Shown piece by piece: positions 56,004-64,000 of a DNA stretch of 64,000 nt. Under the pieces are notes generated by a model, which had not been told where the DNA came from, searched no databases, and worked only from the letters and a program-made list of their open reading frames with translations. The stretch's first letter is position 1. Each line of letters starts with the position of its first letter. The stretch lies in NCBI GenBank assembly GCA_000585055.1, contig JEMX01000061.1:70234-134233 (forward strand), given 5' to 3'. Origin of the DNA: Candidatus Accumulibacter appositus. Lineage in GTDB: Bacteria; Pseudomonadota; Gammaproteobacteria; Burkholderiales; Rhodocyclaceae. Position numbers and translations under genes: made by a program.

Positions 56004-57161
56004 ATGGATCTGCCCGTTCCCAGCACCGACGCCCTGGCCTACAGCGCGGCGCTCAGTGATCACATTGCCCGAGAGATTGACGCGGCCGGCGGCTGGATCG
56101 GGTTTGATCGTTTCATGGATCTGGCGCTCTACGCGCCGGCGCAAGGCTACTACTCCGGCGGCGCCCACAAGTTCGGTGCCCAGGGCGATTTTGTGACTGC
56201 GCCGGAACTCGGTCCGGTTTTTGCCCAGAGTCTTGCTGCACAGGCGGTTCAGCTCCTTCGGCTCGGCTCCCCGCAGATCATCGAAGTGGGTGCCGGCAGC
56301 GGCCAGCTGGCAGTTGACCTGCTGCGCGAGCTCGAGCGGTGCGGCAGCCTTCCCGACAGCTATGCCATTCTCGAACTATCCGGCGAACTGCAGGCGCGCC
56401 AGCGCCAGGCGATTTCCGCCCAGGCGCCGCAGCTGCTGTCGCGCGTGCGCTGGCTCGAGCGCCTCCCCGAGTGCTTCGATGGGCTGGTGCTGGCCAACGA
56501 AGTGCTCGATGCGATGCCGGTACATCTCGTGGTCTGGAAGTCGACGGGAGTTGTTGAACGCGGTGTCGCCATCGATAACGGGCGCTTTGCCTGGGTCGAT
56601 CGCCCGGCCAGCGGCAGGCTGCTTGAGCGAGCACTGGCTCTGGCGGCCGAATGCGACATGCCGCCCGGCTACCTCAGCGAGGTCTCGCTGGCCGCACAGG
56701 CCTGGGTCGCGGCGTGGGCGACACGCCTTGGGCGCGGTGCGCTATTGCTGATTGATTATGGCTTCCCGCGGCGCGAGTACTACCACCCGCAGCGTAGCAG
56801 CGGCACGTTGATGTGTCACTATCGCCACCATGCGCACGGCGAGCCGTTCTACTTACCGGGTTTGCAGGACATCACCGCGCACGTCGACTTCACGGCCATC
56901 GTCGAGAGCGGCTGCTGGGCCGGGTTGGAATTGCTTGGCTACAGTACGCAGTCGAGCTTTCTCTTCAACTGCGGACTCGCCGAAGTCCTGGCGCGAACGC
57001 CGGCCAGCGACGGCAGACGCTATCTGCCTCTCGCCGGTGCCGCCAACAAGCTGGTTTCGCCAGCAGAAATGGGCGAGTTGTTCAAGGTGATCGCGCTGGG
57101 CCGGGGAATCTCTGAACCTCTGCTGGGTTTTTCCAGCGGCGATCGCAGCGCGACGCTCTGA
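56004..57161 (+). CDS. SAM-dependent methyltransferase, MidA/NDUFAF7 family
   Basis: This 385-residue protein is of the family that includes mitochondrial NDUFAF7, which methylates an arginine in complex I. Conserved segments are MDLALYAPAQGYYSGG, GAQGDFVTAPELGPVFAQSLA, the SAM motif IIEVGAGSGQLAVDLL, VLANEVLDAMPVH and LLIDYGFPRREYYHP. A role in complex I assembly is inferred from the eukaryotic relative; bacterial targets are not settled. It is convergent with the acyl-CoA dehydrogenase-like gene. Confidence 0.88.
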   Translation: MDLPVPSTDALAYSAALSDHIAREIDAAGGWIGFDRFMDLALYAPAQGYYSGGAHKFGAQGDFVTAPELGPVFAQSLAAQAVQLLRLGSPQIIEVGAGSGQLAVDLLRELERCGSLPDSYAILELSGELQARQRQAISAQAPQLLSRVRWLERLPECFDGLVLANEVLDAMPVHLVVWKSTGVVERGVAIDNGRFAWVDRPASGRLLERALALAAECDMPPGYLSEVSLAAQAWVAAWATRLGRGALLLIDYGFPRREYYHPQRSSGTLMCHYRHHAHGEPFYLPGLQDITAHVDFTAIVESGCWAGLELLGYSTQSSFLFNCGLAEVLARTPASDGRRYLPLAGAANKLVSPAEMGELFKVIALGRGISEPLLGFSSGDRSATL

Positions 57162-57236
57162 GGGCAGGCAGGCTCGCCGCGCGCTTCTGTCGCGCCACGG
57201 CCGCGCCGGGGCTGATGTCGGCCGCCGCTTGCGTGC

Positions 57237-58385
57237 TCAGACCCCCAGCCAGCGGGCGATGATGTTGCGTTGCATTTCGCTGGTGCCCGAGTACAGGGTC
57301 GAGCCGATTGCGTCGCGCAGTGCTCGCTCGACCTCGTACTCTTCCATGAAGCCGTAGCCGCCGTGTAACTGCACGGCATCGAGCGCGGTCTTGACCAGGG
57401 ATTCGCTGACGAATAACTTGGTGACCGCTGCGTCGAGCGAAATGCTGCGCGTCGTCGTCAGCCGCGAAGCGGTGCGGTACACCAGCAGCCGCGCCGCTTC
57501 GAGCTGCACCTTCATATCGGCAATCTTGTGCGAGACGGCCTGGAACTTGCCGATCGCCTGGCCGAATTGCGAGCGCGTGCGGGCGTAGGAAATCGAAGTG
57601 TCGAGAAGGCGTTCGATCGTTCCGACGTGCGCTGCAACGAGCAGCGAGCGTTCCCAGTCCATCGCCGTGCCAAAGACGCTTGCGCCGCCGCCCACCGTGC
57701 CGAGAACCGCGTCGTCAGGGACGATGGCATCCTCGAATACCAGTTCGCCGACCGGCGAGGTGCGCAGGCCCATTTTGGCAAACCGCTGGCCGGTGGAGAA
57801 ACCCGCCAGGCCACGTTCGATCAGAAAGGCCGTTACGCCGCCGTGAAAACCCTTGTCAGGGTCGGTGACTGCAAACACCACGACGACGTCGGCCACCGGT
57901 CCGTTGGAGATGAAGGTCTTGCTGCCGTTGAGTCGCCAGCCGTCGTCGGTGCGTTCGGCGCGCAGGCGCATGGCGAAGGTGTCTGAACCCGAATCAGGTT
58001 CGGTGATGGCGTGCGCGCCGATCAGGGTGCCATCACAGAGACCATGCAGGTAGCGATCTTTCTGTGCGGCACTGCCATGCTGCCAGACGGGCACCGCACA
58101 GGCCAGGACATGGGCACAGATCGAAAACACCAGGCCACCGTCGCGACATCCATAACCCAGGGCTTCAAGGGCGATGGCGCAGCTCAGCGGGTCGGCGCCG
58201 ATGCCCCCGTACTCTTCTGACACTGGCAGACCGAGCAGACCGACGGCGGCGCACTTGCGCCAGAGATCGCGCGGGAAACTGTGTGCGCGGTCACGCTCGA
58301 TGACCTCATGATTGAGTTCGCCACGGGCGAATTTCACGATGCTGTCGCGCAACAGCTTTTGCTCGCTACTCAGGTTGAAGTCCAT
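57237..58385 (-). CDS. Acyl-CoA dehydrogenase-like flavoprotein, probable prolyl-carrier-protein dehydrogenase
   Basis: This 382-residue FAD enzyme has the complete acyl-CoA dehydrogenase fold: AITEPDSGSD, the FISNGPVADVVVVFA strand and RSQFGQAIGKFQAV. The base of medium-chain enzymes (Glu in YEGT) is Ser366 (LYSGTSEMQ), while Glu245 in AMDWERSLL sits on helix G, as in isovaleryl-CoA dehydrogenase and in pyrrole-forming enzymes of the PltE/PigA/CloN3 group. GCRDGGLVFSICAHVLACAVP is also reminiscent of that group. The ATG at 58385 overlaps the ligase stop (TGATG). It likely oxidises prolyl-carrier protein to pyrrolyl thioester; an acyl-CoA substrate is the alternative. Confidence 0.85.
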   Translation of the reverse strand: MDFNLSSEQKLLRDSIVKFARGELNHEVIERDRAHSFPRDLWRKCAAVGLLGLPVSEEYGGIGADPLSCAIALEALGYGCRDGGLVFSICAHVLACAVPVWQHGSAAQKDRYLHGLCDGTLIGAHAITEPDSGSDTFAMRLRAERTDDGWRLNGSKTFISNGPVADVVVVFAVTDPDKGFHGGVTAFLIERGLAGFSTGQRFAKMGLRTSPVGELVFEDAIVPDDAVLGTVGGGASVFGTAMDWERSLLVAAHVGTIERLLDTSISYARTRSQFGQAIGKFQAVSHKIADMKVQLEAARLLVYRTASRLTTTRSISLDAAVTKLFVSESLVKTALDAVQLHGGYGFMEEYEVERALRDAIGSTLYSGTSEMQRNIIARWLGV

Positions 58386-59956
58386 CAACAGGTCTCCTTC
58401 AGGCGCTGGTAATCGATCTTGTCGGTAGAGGTCTTGGGCAGACTGTCAAACCAGACGAATCGATCGGGGATCATGTACAGCGGCAGATTCTCGGCACAAA
58501 AACGCTTGATCTCGATCAGCGATGGCCTTTTTTCCTCATGGCTGCTGAGAAAGGCCGTGATGCTCACGCCGGCCTGTTCGTCGGCGAAGGCAAGCACTGC
58601 CGCTTCCTTGATCTTGGCATGGCGGTATAGGCCGGCTTCAATCTCGCCGAGTTCGACGCGGTAGCCGCGGCGCTTGACCATGCGGTCGCGCCGGCCGAGA
58701 TAGGTGTAGCAGGCATCTTCAGCCTCGCTAACGATATCGCCGGTGCGATACCAGGCGGTACCGTCGTCGGCATTGAAAAAGCCCCTCGCCGTCTGCTCGG
58801 GAAGGGCCCAGTAACCTTGCATCACGCCGGGTCCGCTGATCGCCAGTTCCCCTTCACTGCCGCGAGCGACCGTGGCCCCCTCCTCATTCAGTACGCAGGC
58901 GCGCAGATGTGAACAGACCTTGCCGATTGGGTAGGGTGTGCTGCGCTCCGCTGGTATGGGCAAGGGCACTTCGTACCAGGTGCAGACATTGGTTTCAGTC
59001 GGGCCGTAAAGATTGCAGTAGCGCGGCTTCGGCAGCAGTTCGCAGAGGGCCCGCAAGTGTTTCACCGGGAACACCTCGCCAGCGAACAAGACCTGCCGCA
59101 AAGCCGAGTAGTCGTGCCGGGCAAGATTGCCGAACTGGGCCAGCAAAGCGAGGATGGACGGTGCCGAGTACCAGATCGAGATGCGCTCGTCGGCAATCAG
59201 TTGCGCCAGTCGCGGCGCATCCTTGCCGATCTCCTCGCCGACCAGAACCAGGGTCGCACCATGCTTCAGGCAAACGTGGATATCGAGGATCGAGAGATCG
59301 AAGTGGAACGGCGCGTGCGATGAAAAACGATCGGCCGCCGTTGGCGCGAAAGTCTCGGAGCACCAGTCGACGAAAGTCACTGCGTTTTCGTGCGACAGCA
59401 TCACGCCTTTCGGTTGACCGGTCGAGCCGGACGTGTAGAGAATGTAGGCGAGGTCTTGCGGCTGGTTGTGGATGGAAAGGGTGGTCGGCGCCATCGCCTG
59501 CTCGTCGGCTGCGTCGAGCGCAGTACGCAAGCCGCTGCCGCCAGCCCGTTCTTCGGCAACGACGATCATCGCCGGCATCGCCCCGAGCCCGGCAAGTTCG
59601 GCGCCCAACTTGTCCGCCAGCGCGGCTTCGACAATCACCACCTTGACCGCGCAGTTGTGCAGGATATAGGCACCGCGGGCCGCCGGAGCGCCCGGGTCGA
59701 CCGGCACGTAGGCGGCACCTGCCTTGAGTGTGCCGAGCAGCGCTGCCACTGCGTCGACCGATTTGCGCAAGAAAATGCCGACCCGGTCGCCGCGGCAGAC
59801 GCCAAGCAGTGTCAGGCGGTCGCGCAAGCGATCGGACAAGCTGTCCAGTTCGCCGTAGGTAATCGAGCCTTTTCCGGGCTCGACGACGGCCACCGCCTGC
59901 GCGCTTTGCCGCGCACTGGCGATGAAGCGTTCATGCAGGTACGCGGCAGTACTCAT
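58385..59956 (-). CDS. Free-standing adenylation enzyme, probable L-prolyl-AMP ligase
   Basis: This 523-residue ANL-superfamily enzyme has all core motifs: YTSGSTGQPKGVMLSHE, FHFDLSILDIHVCLKHG, NLYGPTETNVCTW, YRTGDIV, GRRDRMVKRRGYRVELGEIE and the catalytic Lys513 in TSTDKID. Aligning the pocket to the Phe-activating domain gives Asp220, Leu221, Leu224, Tyr263, Leu290, Ala292, Leu316, Val324, Cys325, Lys513, which I recall as the code of L-proline ligases of pyrrole pathways. It has no fused carrier domain. Its ATG overlaps the carrier stop and its stop overlaps the dehydrogenase start. Confidence 0.88.
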   Translation of the reverse strand: MSTAAYLHERFIASARQSAQAVAVVEPGKGSITYGELDSLSDRLRDRLTLLGVCRGDRVGIFLRKSVDAVAALLGTLKAGAAYVPVDPGAPAARGAYILHNCAVKVVIVEAALADKLGAELAGLGAMPAMIVVAEERAGGSGLRTALDAADEQAMAPTTLSIHNQPQDLAYILYTSGSTGQPKGVMLSHENAVTFVDWCSETFAPTAADRFSSHAPFHFDLSILDIHVCLKHGATLVLVGEEIGKDAPRLAQLIADERISIWYSAPSILALLAQFGNLARHDYSALRQVLFAGEVFPVKHLRALCELLPKPRYCNLYGPTETNVCTWYEVPLPIPAERSTPYPIGKVCSHLRACVLNEEGATVARGSEGELAISGPGVMQGYWALPEQTARGFFNADDGTAWYRTGDIVSEAEDACYTYLGRRDRMVKRRGYRVELGEIEAGLYRHAKIKEAAVLAFADEQAGVSITAFLSSHEEKRPSLIEIKRFCAENLPLYMIPDRFVWFDSLPKTSTDKIDYQRLKETC

Positions 59957-60216
59957 CAGGCCCCCGTTGGGTTCTTGGACAGCACCAGCTTGACGATACT
60001 CTCCAGGTTGTCGAGGTGTTCCTTGTCGACCTCGTGAGGTTCGAAGTTCACGCTGTACTTTTCCTCCATGAACATCACCAGCTTGAGCGTGGCGATCGAG
60101 TCCAGGATGCCGCCGCTGATCAGCGGGGTCGTTGTGGTGAGCTCGTCGGGGTCCTCGCCGGGGAGGAATTCCTCCATGATGAAGTCCTTGATGGCTTGGG
60201 TGAGGGTGTCGGTCAT
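59956..60216 (-). CDS. Stand-alone acyl/peptidyl carrier protein
   Basis: This 86-residue carrier has Ser40 in GGILDSIATLKLVMFMEEKY, the phosphopantetheine site. It resembles DltC and PltL-type carriers more than fatty-acid ACP, whose site reads DSLD. It begins 51 bases after the MBOAT-SGNH gene and overlaps the ligase gene by one base (TGATG), so carrier and ligase are probably made in fixed ratio. A phosphopantetheinyl transferase is not in the window and must come from elsewhere. Confidence 0.92.
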   Translation of the reverse strand: MTDTLTQAIKDFIMEEFLPGEDPDELTTTTPLISGGILDSIATLKLVMFMEEKYSVNFEPHEVDKEHLDNLESIVKLVLSKNPTGA

Positions 60217-60267
60217 GACTTGGCTCCGGTGGGGGAATGACTCGGGGGTGAAAGTTGCCGCATTGAC

Positions 60268-62817
60268 TTACTTGGTGGCAGCCGTGCTGCCGAAGAGTAT
60301 CGCCGGGTCTTTTTGCAGGGCCCGGTATAGTGCATCGGCGACCAGTTGATGGCCGAGTTCATTGGGATGGTCGTCCCACTCGGCCAGGCGCAAGGTATCG
60401 ATGTCGTGGCCCTGGTAGACATCGGCGAGGTTGATCACTGCGAAGCCCGCATCGCGGGCTATGCGCACGGTCTCTGGCGTTTCTTCCTGCCAGCTGCCGC
60501 CACGGACCTGTGGCAGGAAGACCCACACCGGTCGAATGCCCAATTCGGCTGATCGTCCTGCGATCTCACCGTAAACGGCTTGCAGGATTGCGGCGCCATA
60601 CGGTTTCAGGAGCTTGAGCGCTTCCGCCTTCTCCATTCCCGCGCTTGCGCCTGACTGGTCGACGATTGCCGCCAGGGCCGGGTAGGGAATCGGCAAGCGC
60701 TTCTCGACTGCCTCGGCGAGGTAATCGGCTGAGCGGCTGATCTCGCGGCCGGCGGCGACGTAAAGGATGGCGTTTGGCTGCAGATCCAGAACGTTGTCGA
60801 AAGCGACCAACTGCTGTGGAGGTTGGTAGCCCGGCACGCCCATATTCAGCAGCTCGACGTGCTTGAATGCGCTGCTGACCGGCTCGCGGCCCAAGCGCTC
60901 CTCCAGAAGTGCCTCGAAGGTTGCTCCGTCACCGACGCCCCAGCCCATGACCGTCGAAGGACCCAGCACGGCAGCGCGAAGCGTGTCGGCCGGACGTGCC
61001 TGCGTGTAGTCCTGATCGCGCATTCCCCAGCGATTGGTGGACACCGTCCCGTACTTGGTTGTCGAGACGAAGGACGGAATCAGCTCGTTCTGGGCGAAAT
61101 TGTCGACGAAGCGTTTCAAGCCGGCGTTCTCGACGTCGAGCCAGTTTGCCGGTTTCTTCGAGTAGACCTCCCACAGTTGTGAGTTGAAACGGTCCACCGA
61201 GAGCAGGCCTTCGTAGTAGCCGCGTTCGAGCTTGGCGTTGTCGAGACGACTCAGGTGAGCCGAGCGCAGCGAGCTCACCAGATTCCCGAATTCATTGCTG
61301 ACCCGGGTATGCACGCCTTCCATCGAAATCAGCACCAGCCCCAGCGCCAAGGCGATGGTGATGGCGCGGTCGAGCGCCCACGGGCGATGCCCCTTGGCGG
61401 CCATGGTGGCCGTTGCCGTCTCCGGCAGGCTCAGGCTACCGAGCACGATGACCAGCAGGCTGAGTAGCGGAAACAGCAGGGCTTCAGCGGTGTATGACCC
61501 GGTCCAGGCTGACCACAGGGCAAGCCAGTCGACGATCGACTCACTGGTCCAGAATGACCAGAGGATGGCGATGAACCAGAACGTAGCGTAGGTTTTGGCG
61601 ATGGTGAGCGCGGTGCTCTGCCAGCTCTTTTTCTTCTTGCTGAGGCTGCGGCTGCGGCCGTGCTTTATTTCGTAGAGCGAATTCGCGACCACCAGTACGC
61701 CGAGCACGGCCCAGAAAAGCATGTCATGCCAGGCCAGGAGCCAGGTGCCGCGCAGCCAGAACCATTGGTAGGAGTGCAATAGCCAGGTGAGCAGGAAGAC
61801 ATAAAGCGTGGCGATGATGATGGCGTTGTTGGTGCCGAAGCGCTTCAAGGCGAACACCGCTGGAAAGTAGAAGATCTTCTGCATGAAGTCTTTCCAGTAA
61901 ATATTGATGCGGCGCCAGAAATCGGTGAAGCTGGCCGCCAGGAGATAGCGATTGTGCGTCTCCGGGAGATTGAAGCCGAACAGATGCACGATCCCGACGA
62001 TCAAGTGAAAGAGGCCTGAAACGCGTAGGTAGAGCATGAAATTGGCGACTACGTATTGCAGAAATTGTGCCGGTCCGGTTACTTCCGAAGGGGCCAGGGT
62101 AACGTGGTAGTAGAAGTAGCGGTAAAGAATGAGGTGCACGATGCCGCGGACGATCCAGTCGACGCCCTTCTGATAGGTAAGGTAGGCATCACCGCTGTAG
62201 TGGCTGCGCCGGTAGGTCTTGAAGTCGATGACTGGCAGCAACGGAAAACAGGCGTTGGGGAGCATGAAGAAGTAGCTGGCGGACTGGGCCGGGGTGACCG
62301 GCGTCTTGTCGTGGCGCAGGTCGTAGAAATAGGCGATCAGCCGAAACATGAACATCGCGCCGAGGATTGGCCAGATGGCCTCTGACCAGGGCGTGGGCAG
62401 TAGCGTCGCGCGTTGCGTGATCAACAGCACGCCTAGACCCAGCAGGATGAGGCCGCGAATGCGAAACGATAGCGGCAGGTGACATGCGGCGATGAGCACG
62501 AAACCGATGCCAATGAGCCAAGCACCGTTCGCCAGGCCTAGAGTCAGTGGAATGGAGATCAGGCTGAGGGCGGTGAAGAAAGGCAGGCGTGCGGGCAGAG
62601 GCAGGAAGGAGTGCACCGCGAAGCCGGCAAATGCCAGCATCGCGAGGATACGGAAAGCAGGGCTTTCAATCTGGAACTGGCGCAGCAGCAGCAACACCAG
62701 GATCAGCTGCGCGGCAACAATCGCGAAATCGCGCATCCGAATGCGGCCGTGTGATTCACTCGCTGCTGCGGTGCTGTTGCCGAGTTTCGTGGCAGTGAAC
62801 GTAGGTGTACTATCCAT
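60268..62817 (-). CDS. MBOAT acyltransferase fused to a C-terminal SGNH domain
   Basis: This is an 849-residue membrane protein. Residues 30-470 form an MBOAT domain of the AlgI/DltB branch: FTDFWRRINIYWKDFMQ (297-313) and the presumed catalytic His348 in LTWLLHSYQWFW. A further helix near 485-500 leads into a periplasmic SGNH-like domain (about 580-845) with TNRWGMRDQDY, the Ser in VLGPSTVMGWG (Ser621) and DDHPNELGH (815-823). Alginate and Dlt systems use separate MBOAT and SGNH proteins for this work. The acceptor is unknown. The start is uncertain: ATG 62817 is used, with in-frame ATGs at 62868 and 62922. Confidence 0.88.
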   Translation of the reverse strand: MDSTPTFTATKLGNSTAAASESHGRIRMRDFAIVAAQLILVLLLLRQFQIESPAFRILAMLAFAGFAVHSFLPLPARLPFFTALSLISIPLTLGLANGAWLIGIGFVLIAACHLPLSFRIRGLILLGLGVLLITQRATLLPTPWSEAIWPILGAMFMFRLIAYFYDLRHDKTPVTPAQSASYFFMLPNACFPLLPVIDFKTYRRSHYSGDAYLTYQKGVDWIVRGIVHLILYRYFYYHVTLAPSEVTGPAQFLQYVVANFMLYLRVSGLFHLIVGIVHLFGFNLPETHNRYLLAASFTDFWRRINIYWKDFMQKIFYFPAVFALKRFGTNNAIIIATLYVFLLTWLLHSYQWFWLRGTWLLAWHDMLFWAVLGVLVVANSLYEIKHGRSRSLSKKKKSWQSTALTIAKTYATFWFIAILWSFWTSESIVDWLALWSAWTGSYTAEALLFPLLSLLVIVLGSLSLPETATATMAAKGHRPWALDRAITIALALGLVLISMEGVHTRVSNEFGNLVSSLRSAHLSRLDNAKLERGYYEGLLSVDRFNSQLWEVYSKKPANWLDVENAGLKRFVDNFAQNELIPSFVSTTKYGTVSTNRWGMRDQDYTQARPADTLRAAVLGPSTVMGWGVGDGATFEALLEERLGREPVSSAFKHVELLNMGVPGYQPPQQLVAFDNVLDLQPNAILYVAAGREISRSADYLAEAVEKRLPIPYPALAAIVDQSGASAGMEKAEALKLLKPYGAAILQAVYGEIAGRSAELGIRPVWVFLPQVRGGSWQEETPETVRIARDAGFAVINLADVYQGHDIDTLRLAEWDDHPNELGHQLVADALYRALQKDPAILFGSTAATK

Positions 62818-63243
62818 GGGCAAGGTGTCGGTGCCTTCTCGTAAGGGAGTTGTCGATAGTTGCGCCGCCATGCAGGTCGCTTGGCGCAGGCTCAGTCTGC
62901 ATGCTATCGCCGCGCATCTCATCGTGGCGAGGTGTCCTCGGTGGGCGCATGCTGGGAGCGACCGAAAGCCGCCTGCTCAAGTGGCGGCGGGATCCTGGAA
63001 GCGGATGCTACCACACGCGTTTTGGCGCCCTCCGAATTCTGCCGAGGCTCGAACGTGCTCCACTCACAGAACCCCTACGGCAGATAAAGTCCTTCGCGAC
63101 AGCATGTGTCGCGGATCGTCAAACCTCCAATTGCTTATTCGATTACACGCCCGCATTGGAACAGCAAGCTCGGTCGCGGTCTGTGCGTTTGTTCACTTTC
63201 CGTCGTTATTACTTTGCGCAGGCAGGGTCCGGGCTCGGTCGGC
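62818..63243. other. 426-base region between cca and the MBOAT operon
   Basis: This should hold the promoter of the four-gene operon, since cca ends at 63244 on the same strand. Open frames here are shadows with no family resemblance. AT content rises at 63110-63220, unlike the coding sequence around it. I see no terminator after cca and no clear operator. Confidence 0.45.
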
Positions 63244-64000
63244 TCACCAAGCGATGCTGGCGCGCTTGGCGAGCCCCTGCCTGACCGCAGCTACCCGTTC
63301 CGCATGCAGCAGCGCGCCGATCCTTGCTGGCTCGCTGCAGTTTCGCGCAATGGCTGCCGCATCGACGCCGCGCGCCAGTGCGAGTGCCTGACGGAAGAGC
63401 GCCGGCGCCGGATAGGGAACGTCCTCGAAGCCCTGACGACCATGGAAGTCACAGGCACAGGCTTCGAGAAAGCGCTCGAAGCGTTCGGGGCGGCGCAGCG
63501 CATCGGTGCTTTCGAGAAGCTCGACCATGCTTGCCGGGTCCAGTTGCGCAGCGCGGTGAATGTCGCCGTGATGGCGAGCGACCAGCCGCGCCAGATCAGC
63601 GCACTCGAGCGGCACCTTGAGGCGCGCACAAACTTGCCTGACCAGTTCGACGCTACGCGCTTCGTGGTTTGGATGGCGCGGCAAATCGGCGGCCGGCGTG
63701 CTGCCTTTGCCAAGGTCATGGAGCAGCGCGGCGAGGCGTACCGGCAGTCCGTAGTGGTGTTGTGCAGACTGGTCGACGACCATCATCACATGCACCCCGG
63801 TATCGATCTCGGGGTGCATCTCGGCTCGTTGCGGTACCCCGAAAAGGCGCTCCAGCTCCGGCAGCAGCCGGGCCAGCGCGCCGCATTCGCGCAGTACCTC
63901 GAACATCCGTGATGGCTTGTCCTCCATCAGGCCCTTGGCCAGTTCCTGCCAGACGCGTTCGGCAACCAGATGGTCGAGCTCGCCGTTGGCGACCATTTCT
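63244..64000 (-). CDS. cca: CCA-adding tRNA nucleotidyltransferase, C-terminal part (5' end outside window)
   Basis: This is the C-terminal 251 codons of the bifunctional enzyme that adds and repairs the CCA end of tRNA. VANGELDHLVAERVWQELAKGL is the neck/body region, FGVPQRAEMHPEIDTGVHV is a conserved segment, and LAALLHDLGKG is the HD motif found in the gammaproteobacterial/betaproteobacterial long form, which also has phosphatase and phosphodiesterase activity. The nucleotidyltransferase head lies beyond base 64000. Confidence 0.94.
   Translation of the reverse strand, partial: EMVANGELDHLVAERVWQELAKGLMEDKPSRMFEVLRECGALARLLPELERLFGVPQRAEMHPEIDTGVHVMMVVDQSAQHHYGLPVRLAALLHDLGKGSTPAADLPRHPNHEARSVELVRQVCARLKVPLECADLARLVARHHGDIHRAAQLDPASMVELLESTDALRRPERFERFLEACACDFHGRQGFEDVPYPAPALFRQALALARGVDAAAIARNCSEPARIGALLHAERVAAVRQGLAKRASIAW

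Noticed and set aside
57237-62817. Reading of the four-gene operon as a fatty-acid or polyketide cluster
   Set aside because: There is no ketosynthase, thioesterase or NRPS module, and the adenylation pocket is of amino-acid type with Asp220.

Overview
The window is GC-rich, densely coded chromosomal DNA of a betaproteobacterium. The best fit is the Rhodocyclales, possibly an Accumulibacter-like organism. That rests on gene content and order (rnb-tonB-aroE-mtgA, argB next to a pyrimidine 5'-nucleotidase, bioC-bioB beside comF, a small RNA divergent from hemB, heme d1 genes, many cyclic-di-GMP genes); the genus is inference. I saw no tRNA, rRNA, CRISPR array, phage or insertion sequence. Most of the window is core metabolism, with a few accessory islands.

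Layout. 1-6.1 kb: end of tldD, an MscS channel, a membrane-fused spermidine synthase homologue, and an HD protein with CBS-like and HEPN-like parts. 6.3-12.7 kb: a probable 5-oxoproline uptake and hydrolysis operon (UPF0317/DUF1445 protein, three-part TRAP transporter, pxpB, pxpC, pxpA). 12.9-18.6 kb: glycosyltransferase, DUF547 protein, LysE exporter and two convergent GGDEF proteins. 18.8-28.7 kb: tpx, an IclR regulator, a small cysteine-cluster protein, uppP-yqiA-rnb-tonB-aroE-mtgA, a LapA-like membrane protein and rhlE. 29-33.4 kb: ubiC, DUF192, a Lys/Ala-rich secreted protein, and a c-d1 cytochrome with nirJ behind an FNR/Dnr-type box. 33.5-47 kb: cardiolipin synthase, gluQ, argB, nucleotidase, a five-PAS GGDEF-EAL protein, an acyltransferase, hemB with a divergent small RNA, engB, cytochrome c4, a CBS protein and a cation/proton antiporter. 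47-57.2 kb: ilvBN with an attenuator leader peptide, bioB-bioC, comF, an FHA protein, ttcA, a pteridine-reductase-like SDR, an unknown protein and a MidA-type methyltransferase. 57.2-62.8 kb: a four-gene operon described below. The window ends inside cca.

The most exciting locus is 57.2-62.8 kb. It encodes an MBOAT-SGNH fusion, a stand-alone carrier protein, a free-standing adenylation enzyme and an acyl-CoA-dehydrogenase-like flavoprotein; the last three genes are coupled through TGATG overlaps. The residues lining the adenylation pocket read D-L-L-Y-L-A-L-V-C-K, which I recall as the code of L-prolyl-AMP ligases that start pyrrole-2-carboxylate synthesis (PltF/PigI/CloN4 type). The dehydrogenase has its likely catalytic Glu where such enzymes place it. 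The membrane part has the logic of DltB/DltD. My inference is a Dlt-like pathway that makes pyrrole-2-carboxyl thioester on a carrier protein and passes it across the membrane onto an unknown acceptor.

Other notable signals are a dispersed structured repeat of about 122 bases present four times, with compensatory changes in its stems and twice supplying a gene's stop codon; a branched-chain-rich leader peptide plus terminator before ilvBN; a hemB-divergent small RNA with its own terminator; and a c-d1 cytochrome that lacks one nitrite-reductase pocket histidine.
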